Positions 15,365 to 25,187 are shown, counted from the first letter of the stretch. The stretch: 40,133 bases of DNA from Candidatus Methanophagales archaeon (GCA_017883965.1 JAFNKG010000014.1:1-40133), one strand, 5' to 3'. The notes: a model not told the origin generated them from the letters alone. Program-made: numbers and translations.

Positions 15365-18300
15365 TCACTCCTTCTGTCTGTCTTTCATCTTAGCCGCCAA
15401 TGCTTCGACATCCCCCATCGTCATCACATCTATCGCCCCTCCTTGAAAATCTCCTTTCGCATCGCCCATCTTCTCTTCTATCCACCCTTCCATCTCAAGG
15501 TATGCGCTCTTCAAACCTTCAATCACTTCTTCGTCTGCATCCCATAATCCGCGCTCATAAGCTTCCAACAACCTCCTTCCAATCTCCTCAAGCGCCCATG
15601 GATTAGTCTCCTCAAAGAACTCCCTCATTTCTTTATCTAAAACGAACGTCCTTGCAATGTCATCAAATATCCAGTCATCTACCTCCTGCGTTGTCGCTTC
15701 CCAACCGTAAACTCTTCCTATTCGTTTTGATATGTCCCCTGCACCCTTGTATCCATGACGTTTCATCCCTTCTATCCACTTTGGATTTAGTAACTTGGAA
15801 CGAACAATTCTTCTCATCTCGTCTGCAAGGCTTCTTACTTCTATCTTATCCTGGTCTCTCGTATCGCCATAATATGCTGAAACGTCGTGTCCCGATAGCT
15901 CTCGTGCAGCAGTTGTGAGTCCACCGTGCGTTCCAAAGTAGCAACAACAGCCGCACAGGTCGTATTCATCTGTAACCGTCTTATTGAAAGTCAAATCAAC
16001 GGTTTTAAGCTGTGATACAAAACTATCGTGTGCTTCAACACCAAAATTGTTTTTACCGTAGGCATACCCGTTCCAATGCACGAAGACATCCGACAAATCC
16101 TTCTCCTCTTTCCATGCCGATGCATATACCGCTAATTTTACACCATTCCCGTAAGTCCCGGGCTTACTTGCGAATATACGCGCAAATTCAGTCCCATTTT
16201 CATTTGTAGTTTCACGCACGTTCCCCAATGCCGATACGTGCTTTCTCAAATAGTTCTTTTCCATGGGCTCGTCAAGCATTGCAACCTCATGTATTGCCTC
16301 GTCTAAAAGCTCGATGCAATTGTAAAAGCAATCTCTCGTAATCCCACTCACTCTTACCGTGACATCTATTCTGGGGCGACCGAGCTCTTCCAGAGGAATT
16401 ATCCGGTATCCTTTTACCCTTCCATCTTTCCAGACAGGCTCCACACCGATTAAATGCAGTATCTGTGCGAACTGCTCTCCATCTGACCACATGATATCGG
16501 ATGCCATCCAGTACATTGCGATGTTTTCGGGAAGCTTTTCGTTCTCCTCTTCATATTTCCTTATCACGCCATCTGCAAGTCGCTTACCAATCTCCCATGC
16601 TGCCTTTGTTGGTATCTTGAAAGGGTCAAGGGAATAAAAGTTCCTGCCTGTTGGTAGTATCTCTGGCTTACCCCTTGTTATGAGCCCCGAAGGTCCTGGT
16701 TCGATGTAGCCTGCATCAAATCCGTGAAACAAACTTCCCATCTCATCCGATGCTTCTATCCTTGAAGAAATATCCATTACCTTTTCTTTCATCAAAGAAA
16801 GCTTATTTTCATCTTTTATCTTCAATCTATCGCCTAATATCCTCTTCGCAGCTTCTAAAGGCTCTTCTTCAGTCAGGAAAGTAAAAATAAATTCCTTTGC
16901 AATACTATCCACCTCAGCTAAAAACTCGCTTTCTGCCTCTGAAGGCTGAATATCCAGTCCCATAAGCTCGAAAATCAATTTCCTTAGCTCTGAATCATGT
17001 CTCAGTATCGAGTTGATGAACTCAACCTTCTTATCACCCTCTGGAACTTCACCGAAGATATGCATACCATCAGGAATCTGCGTGTTGTATATGCGAGTGA
17101 TAGCCTCATGTGCAATGTTTATTATTTTCTCAAAGGAATGCCCACTCTCTAACTTTTTATCAAGCTTTATCTCTTCTGATAGTTTCGTTTTCCTTATCAA
17201 ATCAATAATAATGTGCTCCAGGGCATGTGCCCTTGCCTTATCCGATGTTTTTGTCCTGTTATATTCTGCGATAAGGTCTTCAAGCTCCTTTAAGTCGCCA
17301 TACAAACCACTTTCAGTCATAACGGTTTGCATGTGGTCTATGAGCGTTGCATAACTTCTTCTCTTTGCAATTGTCCCTTCCGGCGGGTTATCAGAATTAT
17401 ATATGTATAGGTGAGGCAGATTTCCGATAGCAATGTCGGGGTAACAGCTTTCTGAAAGTGCAACAGATTTACCAGGCAAAAATTCCAGGTTTCCATGCGT
17501 TCCTACATGGATAATCACGTCTGCACCGAAGGTAGTTTCCAGGTAATGATAGGTTGCGAGGTATTGATGAGGAGGAGGCAATTCCAGATCGTGAAGGATC
17601 TTGCAGACCTGCCCATCGCATCTTGAACCAGCGCATCCTCGCTTCGGCTGAACGCACACCACTGCGTTTCCATATCGAACGCCTGTTACCACGATTTTAC
17701 CATTATAAACCATTGCTGCGGGGACACCATTCTTTTCTTCGCCGGGCGGATTTCCCCATGCTTCACACGTCCTTTCCTTCACGCTTTGGTCAAAGGTATC
17801 AAACCACATTTCATAATCCTCCTTGCTTATTAGCGCAAGTGCACCACCTTTACTTACGATTTCATCCACTGTTGTCCATCTGAACTCGGTAATTGCTTTG
17901 CGATCCATGATGGTCTCTATAAGCTCTTCACCGTCCTCAGGCGTATCAACCGAATACCCTGCATCGTTCATCTGTTTTAATATCCTTGCTACACTCTCCA
18001 GGGTATCAAGATGTGAACCGCTTCCTACCGTTGCCTCAACGCTTGCACAGGGATTGTTATGGAGGATGAATGCAACTCTTCTTTCGGATTTAGGTTTATC
18101 TTTTAGCTCTATCCATCTCTTCACCCTATTCACAACCTTTTTCGCCCTTTCATCTACCTGCGTATGTCGCTCAAAATCATTATCGCTATCTCTTCTTGAT
18201 GCTCCGATAATTATCGGTTCGATTACGCCCTCTAATTCCGGCATCGCAACACTCCAGCCAACCTCCATGCTGCTTATTCCTTGAGTATCCGCTCTCCATT

Positions 18301-19105
18301 CTTCTTCTGTATTGTAGTATGCCATCAATGGGTGGAATACCGGGACATCGAGTTTTTTCAGTGCATTGACAGAGCCTTCATTGCTTCCAGCATGAAAGAC
18401 AGATTGAAGGTTTATGAGTGCATCAATCCTGTTAATGAAGAATGCTTCAATGACTTCACCGCTCGATTTAGCACCTAATTCTTTATCACCCAGTCCATAG
18501 CAGAAGGTTGGAATTACATCAAACTCGTTTTCCAATTCACGAATTAGTGCATTCACGATCTCAAGGTCTCTGTTCGCCCAATATGTACGAAAGAAGAGAA
18601 TGCCAACTTTGTGTTTGTGCGAAGGTTTATACCATGCGAAATAGTCCTCTATGCTCTCGAAAGCAGTTTCGGCATCTGGATGATATATTCCCTGCCACAT
18701 CGTCTCCTTTGGATTCTCGTATTTATAATCCAGACCTAAAACCTCTTTTCCGATGTATCTGAGCATATTCGTTATGTTCTCTGCCCCTCCGTATACATGG
18801 TAGGCATTGACCGTTGCAACAACCTCTAAGGGAACGTTTGAAAGCCACCAGAAGGATGAATCATGCCCAAAAGAGATCGTTGGCATATCTTTATTCAGTC
18901 TCTCAACTATCTCATCCCAATATTCCTCATTTGACGGATGTAAGAGGACGATGTCCGCCTGCTCAAAAGATTTTATACACTCCGTTCGCTCCTTCTCTTC
19001 TTCCACATCATGTGTAGACCAGGCGTTTAACTCTATTCCAAGCACCTTGCATGCATTAACGAGCAATGCCATATCACTTCCCCATGTTATTGCTGTTACT
19101 TTCAT
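15365..19105 (-). CDS. cobN: CobN/BchH-type chelatase large subunit, copy 1 (Cys-rich)
   Basis: This substrate- and metal-binding large subunit of an ATP-dependent chelatase has 1246 residues, normal for the family. The core motif HVGTHGNLEFLPGK (533-546) is followed by SESCYPDIAIGNLPHLYIYN and EGTIAKRRSY. PPPHQYLATYHYLE precedes it. Unlike copy 2 it has four cysteines in CVQPKRGCAGSRC...C (Cys484, 491, 496, 501) and a second group CGCCCYFGTHGGL near the C-terminus, possibly for Fe-S or metal. AGGGGTATGAAAAATG is the ribosome site. TATTTATAAT about 40 bp upstream suggests its own promoter besides read-through from cobN copy 2. True substrate unknown: cobaltochelation, other tetrapyrroles or dechelation are all possible. 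Confidence 0.93.
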   Translation of the reverse strand: MKVTAITWGSDMALLVNACKVLGIELNAWSTHDVEEEKERTECIKSFEQADIVLLHPSNEEYWDEIVERLNKDMPTISFGHDSSFWWLSNVPLEVVATVNAYHVYGGAENITNMLRYIGKEVLGLDYKYENPKETMWQGIYHPDAETAFESIEDYFAWYKPSHKHKVGILFFRTYWANRDLEIVNALIRELENEFDVIPTFCYGLGDKELGAKSSGEVIEAFFINRIDALINLQSVFHAGSNEGSVNALKKLDVPVFHPLMAYYNTEEEWRADTQGISSMEVGWSVAMPELEGVIEPIIIGASRRDSDNDFERHTQVDERAKKVVNRVKRWIELKDKPKSERRVAFILHNNPCASVEATVGSGSHLDTLESVARILKQMNDAGYSVDTPEDGEELIETIMDRKAITEFRWTTVDEIVSKGGALALISKEDYEMWFDTFDQSVKERTCEAWGNPPGEEKNGVPAAMVYNGKIVVTGVRYGNAVVCVQPKRGCAGSRCDGQVCKILHDLELPPPHQYLATYHYLETTFGADVIIHVGTHGNLEFLPGKSVALSESCYPDIAIGNLPHLYIYNSDNPPEGTIAKRRSYATLIDHMQTVMTESGLYGDLKELEDLIAEYNRTKTSDKARAHALEHIIIDLIRKTKLSEEIKLDKKLESGHSFEKIINIAHEAITRIYNTQIPDGMHIFGEVPEGDKKVEFINSILRHDSELRKLIFELMGLDIQPSEAESEFLAEVDSIAKEFIFTFLTEEEPLEAAKRILGDRLKIKDENKLSLMKEKVMDISSRIEASDEMGSLFHGFDAGYIEPGPSGLITRGKPEILPTGRNFYSLDPFKIPTKAAWEIGKRLADGVIRKYEEENEKLPENIAMYWMASDIMWSDGEQFAQILHLIGVEPVWKDGRVKGYRIIPLEELGRPRIDVTVRVSGITRDCFYNCIELLDEAIHEVAMLDEPMEKNYLRKHVSALGNVRETTNENGTEFARIFASKPGTYGNGVKLAVYASAWKEEKDLSDVFVHWNGYAYGKNNFGVEAHDSFVSQLKTVDLTFNKTVTDEYDLCGCCCYFGTHGGLTTAARELSGHDVSAYYGDTRDQDKIEVRSLADEMRRIVRSKLLNPKWIEGMKRHGYKGAGDISKRIGRVYGWEATTQEVDDWIFDDIARTFVLDKEMREFFEETNPWALEEIGRRLLEAYERGLWDADEEVIEGLKSAYLEMEGWIEEKMGDAKGDFQGGAIDVMTMGDVEALAAKMKDRQKE

Positions 19106-19141
19106 TTTTCATACCCCTTCTTATTTTATGTCTCTTATTTT

Positions 19142-19151
19142 ATTATAAATA
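19142..19151 (-). promoter_or_regulatory. Possible promoter of cobN copy 1
   Basis: On the minus strand CTATTTATAATAAAA provides a TATA-like box about 40 bp before the cobN copy 1 ATG, in the 176-bp gap behind cobN copy 2. Without it, copy 1 would depend on read-through from the upstream operon. Confidence 0.4.
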
Positions 19152-19204
19152 GAGAACAAAAAGGAAGAAAATAGGAAATATGTCATCCTCCCAGCAAATT
19201 TTTC

Positions 19205-19285
19205 TTATTTTTCGTATTGCGCTTTTATTTCCACGCTCTTTGCTCGTGTTCCAAATATGGTCTCAGTGCTTGAGGTTATTTTTAT
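19205..19285 (-). pseudogene. Remnant of a FecCD permease N-terminus
   Basis: Reading from the end of cobN copy 2, the 26 codons IKITSSTETIFGTRAKSVEI... followed by a stop match the first 26 codons of the intact permease at 10471 ([14 protein letters not shown]...). About 63 of 78 bases are identical by hand count, and 17 of 26 residues. Both ATG positions have become ATA. The remnant overlaps the cobN stop as the intact permease overlaps the chlID stop. It is a decayed copy showing that a permease gene once followed this cobN, or that recombination copied the junction. Confidence 0.8.
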
Positions 19286-22200
19286 TTCACCTTTAATGCC
19301 TCTTCTATGTCACCTTCCATTTCTAAATATGCCTGTCTCATTTTCTCCAGTTCCTCTTCCGTTGCCTTCCAGTATCCTCTTTTTTCTGCTTCAAACAATT
19401 TTTCCATTATTTCCACTGCGGCGAATTTGTTGTTCTCCTCCAGTCTTCTTCTCATTTTCTCGTCGAGAACAAAACGCTCAGCAATAGAAGACCATACCCA
19501 GTTAGGGACGGCATTTGTGGTGGCAGCCAGTCCCAACGTATTTTCTACACGGTCTGCGATTTGCTGTGCTCCATGATAGTCATGTTCCAGCATCCCGTCT
19601 ATCCATTTTGGATTCAGCAACCTTGTCCTTGTCCCCCTTACTATAACAGCTCCCACGTCTTCAGTTTTTATCACCTCTTTTGTGGTATCCGTGACCATCA
19701 TAGCAGCTTTTTCGCCTTTAACAGTTTCTACCGCCTTTGATAGCCCACCAAAGAACTCGTAGTAATGGTCGAGGTCAACTATTTCATAGTCATGCGAATC
19801 TCTGACTTGCGACACCAAATCTATTTTTGTGAGGTTCTTCCTGAATAACGAATCTCTTTTCTGTGCATGAATATTTTCCACGTATAAATGGTTCATAGAT
19901 TGGATATAGACTTCTGCCAGGTCTTTTTCTTCTTTCCAGATGGCGTCCTCAACTAAAGGAAGCATTCTTGTGCCATATTCCCCTGCTTTTGGACCGTATA
20001 TCCTTCCGCATGCAATTTTATTTGCAGTTTTTTCGTCTATCACACCTTTTTCGAGTTCTGTTTTCAGCGTATCGAGGTTTTCAAGCGAATGTTTCTTGAC
20101 AAAGTTCATCTCTATTGGTTCATCGAGACTTGCCGTGAGCGTAAATGCCTGATTCAGCAGTTGAATGATGTTTGGGAACATGTCACGAAAAAATCCGCAG
20201 ATATTGAGAAGGCAGTCAATTCTGGGTCTTCCAAGCTCCTCCAGGGGAATAATCTCTAATTTTGGATACCATGAGCCAGTTTCTTTAATGAGTTTCACAC
20301 CCAAATAATGAAGAATCTGTCCAATGGACTCTCCACCTGTTTTTGTCGTTTCAAATCCCCATAGCACGATGCCAACACTTTCAGGATATTTGCCATCCTT
20401 TCCCAGGTATCTCTTTATCGTATTCTCGGCTATTTCAGTTCCTCTTTCTGAGGCTGTCGAAGTTGGTATTTTATTAGGGTCAAACTGATTGATATTTCTC
20501 CCGGTAGGAAGAACTTCTGGTGTCCTTACCACGTCTCCACCAAGACCGGGTTCGATAAACTCCGTATTCAAGCCACGCAAGCAACTTTCCAGCTCGGTAG
20601 AATTATCAGCATAATTCTCTCCCACTTCGATTCCAAACGCTAAAGTCTTATTCAAATCCTTTCTGTGCTTACTATCCGCATTGCTTTTCTTGACTGCACT
20701 TTCAACCGATTCCTCAACACAACAATCTACAAGGTCTGCACATTTATTGTCTATTTTATCGAGCTCCGAAGCATATTTTTCTTTGTTCCTCAATGCGGAG
20801 TCGTAATCAATACTCGTTGATTCTGCTAATATTCGGTTGAGCGATTTTATGCCCTCTCGGTCATACCTAAGGATAAATTCGGTAAATTTCTTGAGGTCTT
20901 CTTTCTCGTAGCGCTGTCCAAGTATGTGGAGTCCTTTTGGTATTATGCTTCGTTTCATCTCATAGAGCTCTTCGTGAATCTTCTCGATACTGTCGCCCTC
21001 AAATTTCAGTTCCTTTGCCTTCTCCAGGATTTTCGCTTTCACTTTCTCACTTCTCAACCGGTCTTCCAGCATGGCTTCGTGATATTCGTCAATCAAATCC
21101 TGTAGCTCAGCATAGTCCTCATACAGGTCTGAAGTGGTGTAAGGAGGCGAGTTATAGCTAATCATCGTGCCATAAAGCCGCCGCTTTGCTATTGTTGATT
21201 CCGAGGTGTTCAACACGTGGTAAATGTAAAGATGCGGCATATTTCCAATCAAGATGTCCGGGAAACAACAGGAGCTCATTCCCACTTCCTTACCCTTCAT
21301 AAATTCCGCCAGACCGTGAGTCCCTACATGGAATACAGCATCTGCGCCCCAGACTTCCTGCAACCAGAAATAGAATGCGAGATATTGATGATGTGGCGGT
21401 TTTGTTTTGTCGTGAGCGGCTTTAGCTAAGTCAGATTCATCAAGCGGAGGTCTTGCAGGCTGAATTCCAACGAATACGTTGCCGAGTTCAATCCCGAGTA
21501 TCAGAAGTTTGGTATCAACGGTCATCACATTTCCCGGGGGCTCTCCCCAATCCGCAATAACATCGTTTTGCACCTCCTCAGGTAGTGCATGGAAAAATTC
21601 AAGATAATCTTTTAAATCAATAGAATAACAATTTTCCAGCGTTTTGTCCTCCCAGAACCATGTTCCAGAGTTTACGATTGCCCTCTCCTCAAATAAATCG
21701 TATAATTCTTTCTCCGGAAGTTCTGCCTCATATCCGCTCTCTTTTAAACGCTCTAACAAACAGTTTACAGATTGAAAAACGTCAAGATAAGCTGCTTTTC
21801 CTATATTCTCCTCGCCGGGCGGATAGTTATAGACAATAATAGCGAGTTTCTTTTCGTTATTTGGCATTTCCTTCAACCTCAGCCAATTTCTTATCCTGCC
21901 TGCAATGCGTTCAACACGATTTTCAATTGGTGCGACTTCCTTTGCCTCCATCTCGCCGACCATTATATTTTGCATACCACAGGAAGGTATGGGCTCAATA
22001 CATCCATCGAGTTCCGGCCAGATAACGGCAGCAATAATCTCGATTGGCGAAAGACCAGTTGCCGATTCCTTCCATTTTTCCACCTCTCGCACGAACATAG
22101 GTGCGGGAGCGAAAATAGGCACGTTCAACTCTTTCAGTAATTCAGCAGTCAAAGCCGGGTTTCCGCCAAGAGGACCTCCGTTTATCCTGAACCACATTAA

Positions 22201-23055
22201 ATTTATGACTGCATCAACAAGCGGTTTACCATTTCTGAAAAAATACCGTTTTATCGCTCTTAAATTATGGACTCCATCAGCATAAACAGGAATGAAATTG
22301 AACTCCTTAAGCTCGTTTATGAAAGCTCTCACGGTTGATACACTCTGGTCAAAGTGCATCCCGCCGTAGAAAAGAATGCCAATCGTTGAACGCATTTCCT
22401 CAAAATCTGATGCCGTCATGAACTCTTTCAGGTCCGTGAAATGCCCATAATGCGGATGGTAAATGCCATATTCCGGGAATTCAACGGGTTCTTTTGCCTT
22501 TGGCAGCTCGTATTCAAAGTATTCGCGGAGAAGAAGCAGGAACAGATTATAATAATTCTCCTTGCCCCCGTATCGCCAGTATCTGGTTATCGTAATATAA
22601 TTTCTCGCATCCTTTACGGATTTGATTGGTAAGACTTTTCCTGCCGTCTCCACCATATTCTGAGCTCGCTCTATCTTTTGCCACAGTTCTTCCGGATTGT
22701 CCACCTCAGTGGAAGAGCTTATTCGAGATGCGATTTTCGTACCCGCGAAAGAGCCGAGCCTTGTTATCTCCATTAGCTTACTCATGGGACCTACGAGGTT
22801 TAAGACGATATTTTTCGCTTCTTTTAACGCATCGTAAGCGATTTCACTTGACCTCCCTCCACCTCTTATGTCAATCAAAACGATTTCTGAACTTCTTAAA
22901 TCATTTTTTACGTTTTCTCTGTCAACCTCTTCCTCGTCAATCTGGTGTGGATAGTACATTTTGAAATCCACGTTTAATTCAAAGTCTTCGTTTAGTTCAT
23001 TCATTGCCTCCGCGAGTGCTGGTGTTGGAACCGTCGAGATACAGGTGATTTTCAT
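19282..23055 (-). CDS. cobN: CobN/BchH-type chelatase large subunit, copy 2 (canonical)
   Basis: A 1257-residue paralogue of the downstream copy. The core motif is HVGTHGLAEFMKGK (576-589), with SSCCFPDILIGNMPHLYIY and STIAKRRLYGTM after it and PPHHQYLAFYFWLQ before it. It lacks the four-cysteine insert of copy 1. Its C-terminal DLDHYYEFFGGLSKAVE is the standard CobN form, where copy 1 has CGCCCYFGTHGGL. The two proteins are clearly diverged over the N-terminal third. The ATG follows the methyltransferase stop by one base, so it is translationally linked to that gene. It would use the ATPase subunit encoded by chlID. Substrate unknown. Confidence 0.93.
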   Translation of the reverse strand: MKITCISTVPTPALAEAMNELNEDFELNVDFKMYYPHQIDEEEVDRENVKNDLRSSEIVLIDIRGGGRSSEIAYDALKEAKNIVLNLVGPMSKLMEITRLGSFAGTKIASRISSSTEVDNPEELWQKIERAQNMVETAGKVLPIKSVKDARNYITITRYWRYGGKENYYNLFLLLLREYFEYELPKAKEPVEFPEYGIYHPHYGHFTDLKEFMTASDFEEMRSTIGILFYGGMHFDQSVSTVRAFINELKEFNFIPVYADGVHNLRAIKRYFFRNGKPLVDAVINLMWFRINGGPLGGNPALTAELLKELNVPIFAPAPMFVREVEKWKESATGLSPIEIIAAVIWPELDGCIEPIPSCGMQNIMVGEMEAKEVAPIENRVERIAGRIRNWLRLKEMPNNEKKLAIIVYNYPPGEENIGKAAYLDVFQSVNCLLERLKESGYEAELPEKELYDLFEERAIVNSGTWFWEDKTLENCYSIDLKDYLEFFHALPEEVQNDVIADWGEPPGNVMTVDTKLLILGIELGNVFVGIQPARPPLDESDLAKAAHDKTKPPHHQYLAFYFWLQEVWGADAVFHVGTHGLAEFMKGKEVGMSSCCFPDILIGNMPHLYIYHVLNTSESTIAKRRLYGTMISYNSPPYTTSDLYEDYAELQDLIDEYHEAMLEDRLRSEKVKAKILEKAKELKFEGDSIEKIHEELYEMKRSIIPKGLHILGQRYEKEDLKKFTEFILRYDREGIKSLNRILAESTSIDYDSALRNKEKYASELDKIDNKCADLVDCCVEESVESAVKKSNADSKHRKDLNKTLAFGIEVGENYADNSTELESCLRGLNTEFIEPGLGGDVVRTPEVLPTGRNINQFDPNKIPTSTASERGTEIAENTIKRYLGKDGKYPESVGIVLWGFETTKTGGESIGQILHYLGVKLIKETGSWYPKLEIIPLEELGRPRIDCLLNICGFFRDMFPNIIQLLNQAFTLTASLDEPIEMNFVKKHSLENLDTLKTELEKGVIDEKTANKIACGRIYGPKAGEYGTRMLPLVEDAIWKEEKDLAEVYIQSMNHLYVENIHAQKRDSLFRKNLTKIDLVSQVRDSHDYEIVDLDHYYEFFGGLSKAVETVKGEKAAMMVTDTTKEVIKTEDVGAVIVRGTRTRLLNPKWIDGMLEHDYHGAQQIADRVENTLGLAATTNAVPNWVWSSIAERFVLDEKMRRRLEENNKFAAVEIMEKLFEAEKRGYWKATEEELEKMRQAYLEMEGDIEEALKVK

Positions 23056-23056
23056 T

Positions 23057-23953
23057 TTATTGGCCTTCTTTAATTTTTAGGTTAGTCAACGGCTTTGCGA
23101 TAATGTCAACACTGCTTGGATAGCCACCAAGTTTATCAATAAGTTCTAATCGTCTGATATTCGTATGCTCTTTGCCTTGTGCTGCTACTGAGTTCATCCA
23201 TACATTCTTTGGCAGAATAACCGGAGTCTCTGATATAATTTCAAATCCACAATCGTAGAAAATTTCATCGAGCTCCGAGCGATAGTACGATTTTAATATC
23301 CGATAAAAAGGTATCTTTTCGCCTTCCTTATTGGTGATAGAGCCTATCGGTTTCAGTCCTTTTTTATTCTCAATGGATGGATGACGGGTAAGATAGAAAC
23401 ATCCTGTATCTCTATCGAAAAAATCCTCCGCAAAGCAGTACTTTTCTCTAATTTCTCCGCTAAGAACGTTAGCCCGGAATAAACCATTAGGAGCGAGTTT
23501 TCGCCTGAATACTCTGAGCGCAGCCAACGGATTAATGTCCTGAAAAGCATTGACCATGATAATCCGGTCAACAGAGCCATCCGGAATCTCGAACAGCGGA
23601 TCGTAATCCACATCAGCACAGATGAAGATTACTTCTACTTCTGTTTCTACATCCCGAATGCGTTCTCTTACCAGGTTCAACATCCCTCCGGACATATCTA
23701 CAATATAATATTTTTTGAGTTCTCTCCTCTTCCTTACAACCGCTTCGGCAAACTCACCCCTACCTGGTCCAACCTCCATTGCAGTTCGTGATTCCACAAA
23801 CCAATCAGTTGCAGATTTTATCCACTCCGGGTCGTTTACCGGACTTGGAAAGTGACGAGGCTGGGCAATTGCTGCCACAGCCTCATAATATTCCGGATAC
23901 ACCTTCTTCCCGGTTTCTGTTCTTTCAGTCTCTATCATGTTCTTAATTTCCAT
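23057..23953 (-). CDS. Class I SAM-dependent methyltransferase
   Basis: A 298-residue soluble protein. Motif I AMEVGPGRGEFAEAV (about 57-71) binds S-adenosylmethionine; YYIVDMSGGML is the acidic loop region and PDGSVDRIIMVNAFQDI the later strand. The N-terminus has EYYEAVAAIAQPRHFPSP. The fold is a Rossmann methyltransferase, but the substrate is not identifiable. It is wedged between a binding protein (11-bp overlap) and cobN copy 2 (one-base gap), so co-translation is strongly implied and its substrate may be the imported or chelated tetrapyrrole. GGAGGAG lies 8 bp before ATG, supporting this start. BchM is the analogous neighbour in chlorophyll synthesis, though no specific BchM similarity was recognised. 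Confidence 0.85.
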   Translation of the reverse strand: MEIKNMIETERTETGKKVYPEYYEAVAAIAQPRHFPSPVNDPEWIKSATDWFVESRTAMEVGPGRGEFAEAVVRKRRELKKYYIVDMSGGMLNLVRERIRDVETEVEVIFICADVDYDPLFEIPDGSVDRIIMVNAFQDINPLAALRVFRRKLAPNGLFRANVLSGEIREKYCFAEDFFDRDTGCFYLTRHPSIENKKGLKPIGSITNKEGEKIPFYRILKSYYRSELDEIFYDCGFEIISETPVILPKNVWMNSVAAQGKEHTNIRRLELIDKLGGYPSSVDIIAKPLTNLKIKEGQ

Positions 23954-25187
23954 CAGGATGCTCCTCCGGATGATACACGAAGACGCCTTGCTCGTTCAGA
24001 TCAATGTCCAGTCCCTGGAATCTTCTCAGATATTCTTGATGGATCGCTTGTGGGTCGAACTCTGTATCTGGAAAGAGGTCTGGATGGAACCATTTTGCCA
24101 GGTAGCATTGCCCCACAAAAGGTCTGCATCCGCTTGCAGGTAAATAAGTCCAGAGTTCAGAGCTTATTATGTAAACACTTTCATTGTCCACAGCAGTTTT
24201 GTTCCAAGCATGGTCAGTAGCTCTGGTTAAAATCTCACTTCTTACTCCCTTCAACCTTCCTATAACACCTGGAGAGGGAGTAAGACCATAACCTGTCTCA
24301 CCCATGTATACCGCTCTAATTACAATATCCGGCTCTTCTCTTATTAGCGTTTCAACATCTGCTTCTTCCGGTATACCTGCGAGAATATCCACACCGCCTG
24401 CCGCGGCAATTATGTCGTCATCTGCCGTGCTAATCATATATGGCCAGTGTTCAGCGTACACCTTTTTTCTATCCGCACCAGAGAGCTCCGTTTCGATTGA
24501 ACTCAAAATATCATCATGCCAGGCAATGAAATCATCGGCTTCCTCTTCTTTTTCAAAGACGTATCCACACTTTTCTAATTCTTCTGAGAAAGTTTCTGGT
24601 TGATTGAAGCAGAACCGAAGCACAGTTACGTCCATTGACTCCAGCAGTTCCGTCTCTTCGTCTGCGGTATAACCATAGGGTCCTCCACAAGATGGTAGAA
24701 TAACAACTTCAGGGTCCTGGGCTAATATCGTTTCAACAACAGGGTTCCATGGGCCGCCTTCACCCCCAACATCTGTCACTTCACGGAACTCCGGGAAAAA
24801 AACTGAATCTAAGTCTGATGGCACGCCAACTATTGTATCTTTAGAGACTTTAAGTATTCGTAACGATTCAAGATGTTGTGACAAAGTGCAGGCTAATCGT
24901 TCTATCGGCTTGAATATCGTCACGTCTCTTCCAACAGAATCCTTGATAGGCCTCGGATAGTACACGTGGATATGTGCAATCTCTCTCACCTCATCCAACC
25001 CAAGATGCCCTTCTTCTCCAAGCATATACGGAATGATTACACTCGCAAGCTCACCCCTTGATACGATCTTATCTCCATCTGTATCGCCTGGAACCACTAT
25101 ACCTTGTGCAACCACAGGCATAACCGCCAGCGGCACACAAGATGCAAGAAGCACCATTACCAATATGCTCGACAATATTTTCTTCAT
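23943..25187 (-). CDS. Metal-chelate ABC transporter substrate-binding protein with EF-hand/dockerin-like N-module
   Basis: A secreted binding protein of 414 residues. The signal peptide is MKKILSSILVMVLLASCVPLAVMPVVAQG. A calcium-loop-like DTDGDKIVSRGELASVI (about 34-50) opens a helical module ending in the YYPRPIKDSVGRDVTIFKPIERL segment, which starts the BtuF/FepB-type domain. The last 30 residues, DPQAIHQEYLRRFQG...GVFVYHPEE, are shared with the binding proteins at 31813 and 25184. It overlaps the upstream binding protein gene by 4 bp and the methyltransferase by 11 bp. A cysteine sits near the end of the hydrophobic signal, but no clear lipobox is seen. The ligand is presumably a corrinoid, haem-like or iron chelate. 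Confidence 0.9.
   Translation of the reverse strand: MKKILSSILVMVLLASCVPLAVMPVVAQGIVVPGDTDGDKIVSRGELASVIIPYMLGEEGHLGLDEVREIAHIHVYYPRPIKDSVGRDVTIFKPIERLACTLSQHLESLRILKVSKDTIVGVPSDLDSVFFPEFREVTDVGGEGGPWNPVVETILAQDPEVVILPSCGGPYGYTADEETELLESMDVTVLRFCFNQPETFSEELEKCGYVFEKEEEADDFIAWHDDILSSIETELSGADRKKVYAEHWPYMISTADDDIIAAAGGVDILAGIPEEADVETLIREEPDIVIRAVYMGETGYGLTPSPGVIGRLKGVRSEILTRATDHAWNKTAVDNESVYIISSELWTYLPASGCRPFVGQCYLAKWFHPDLFPDTEFDPQAIHQEYLRRFQGLDIDLNEQGVFVYHPEEHPDGN

Noticed and set aside
17823-18284. Plus-strand ORF of 153 aa inside cobN copy 1
   Set aside because: Antisense shadow with biased Ser/Leu composition; the minus-strand CobN reading is certain.
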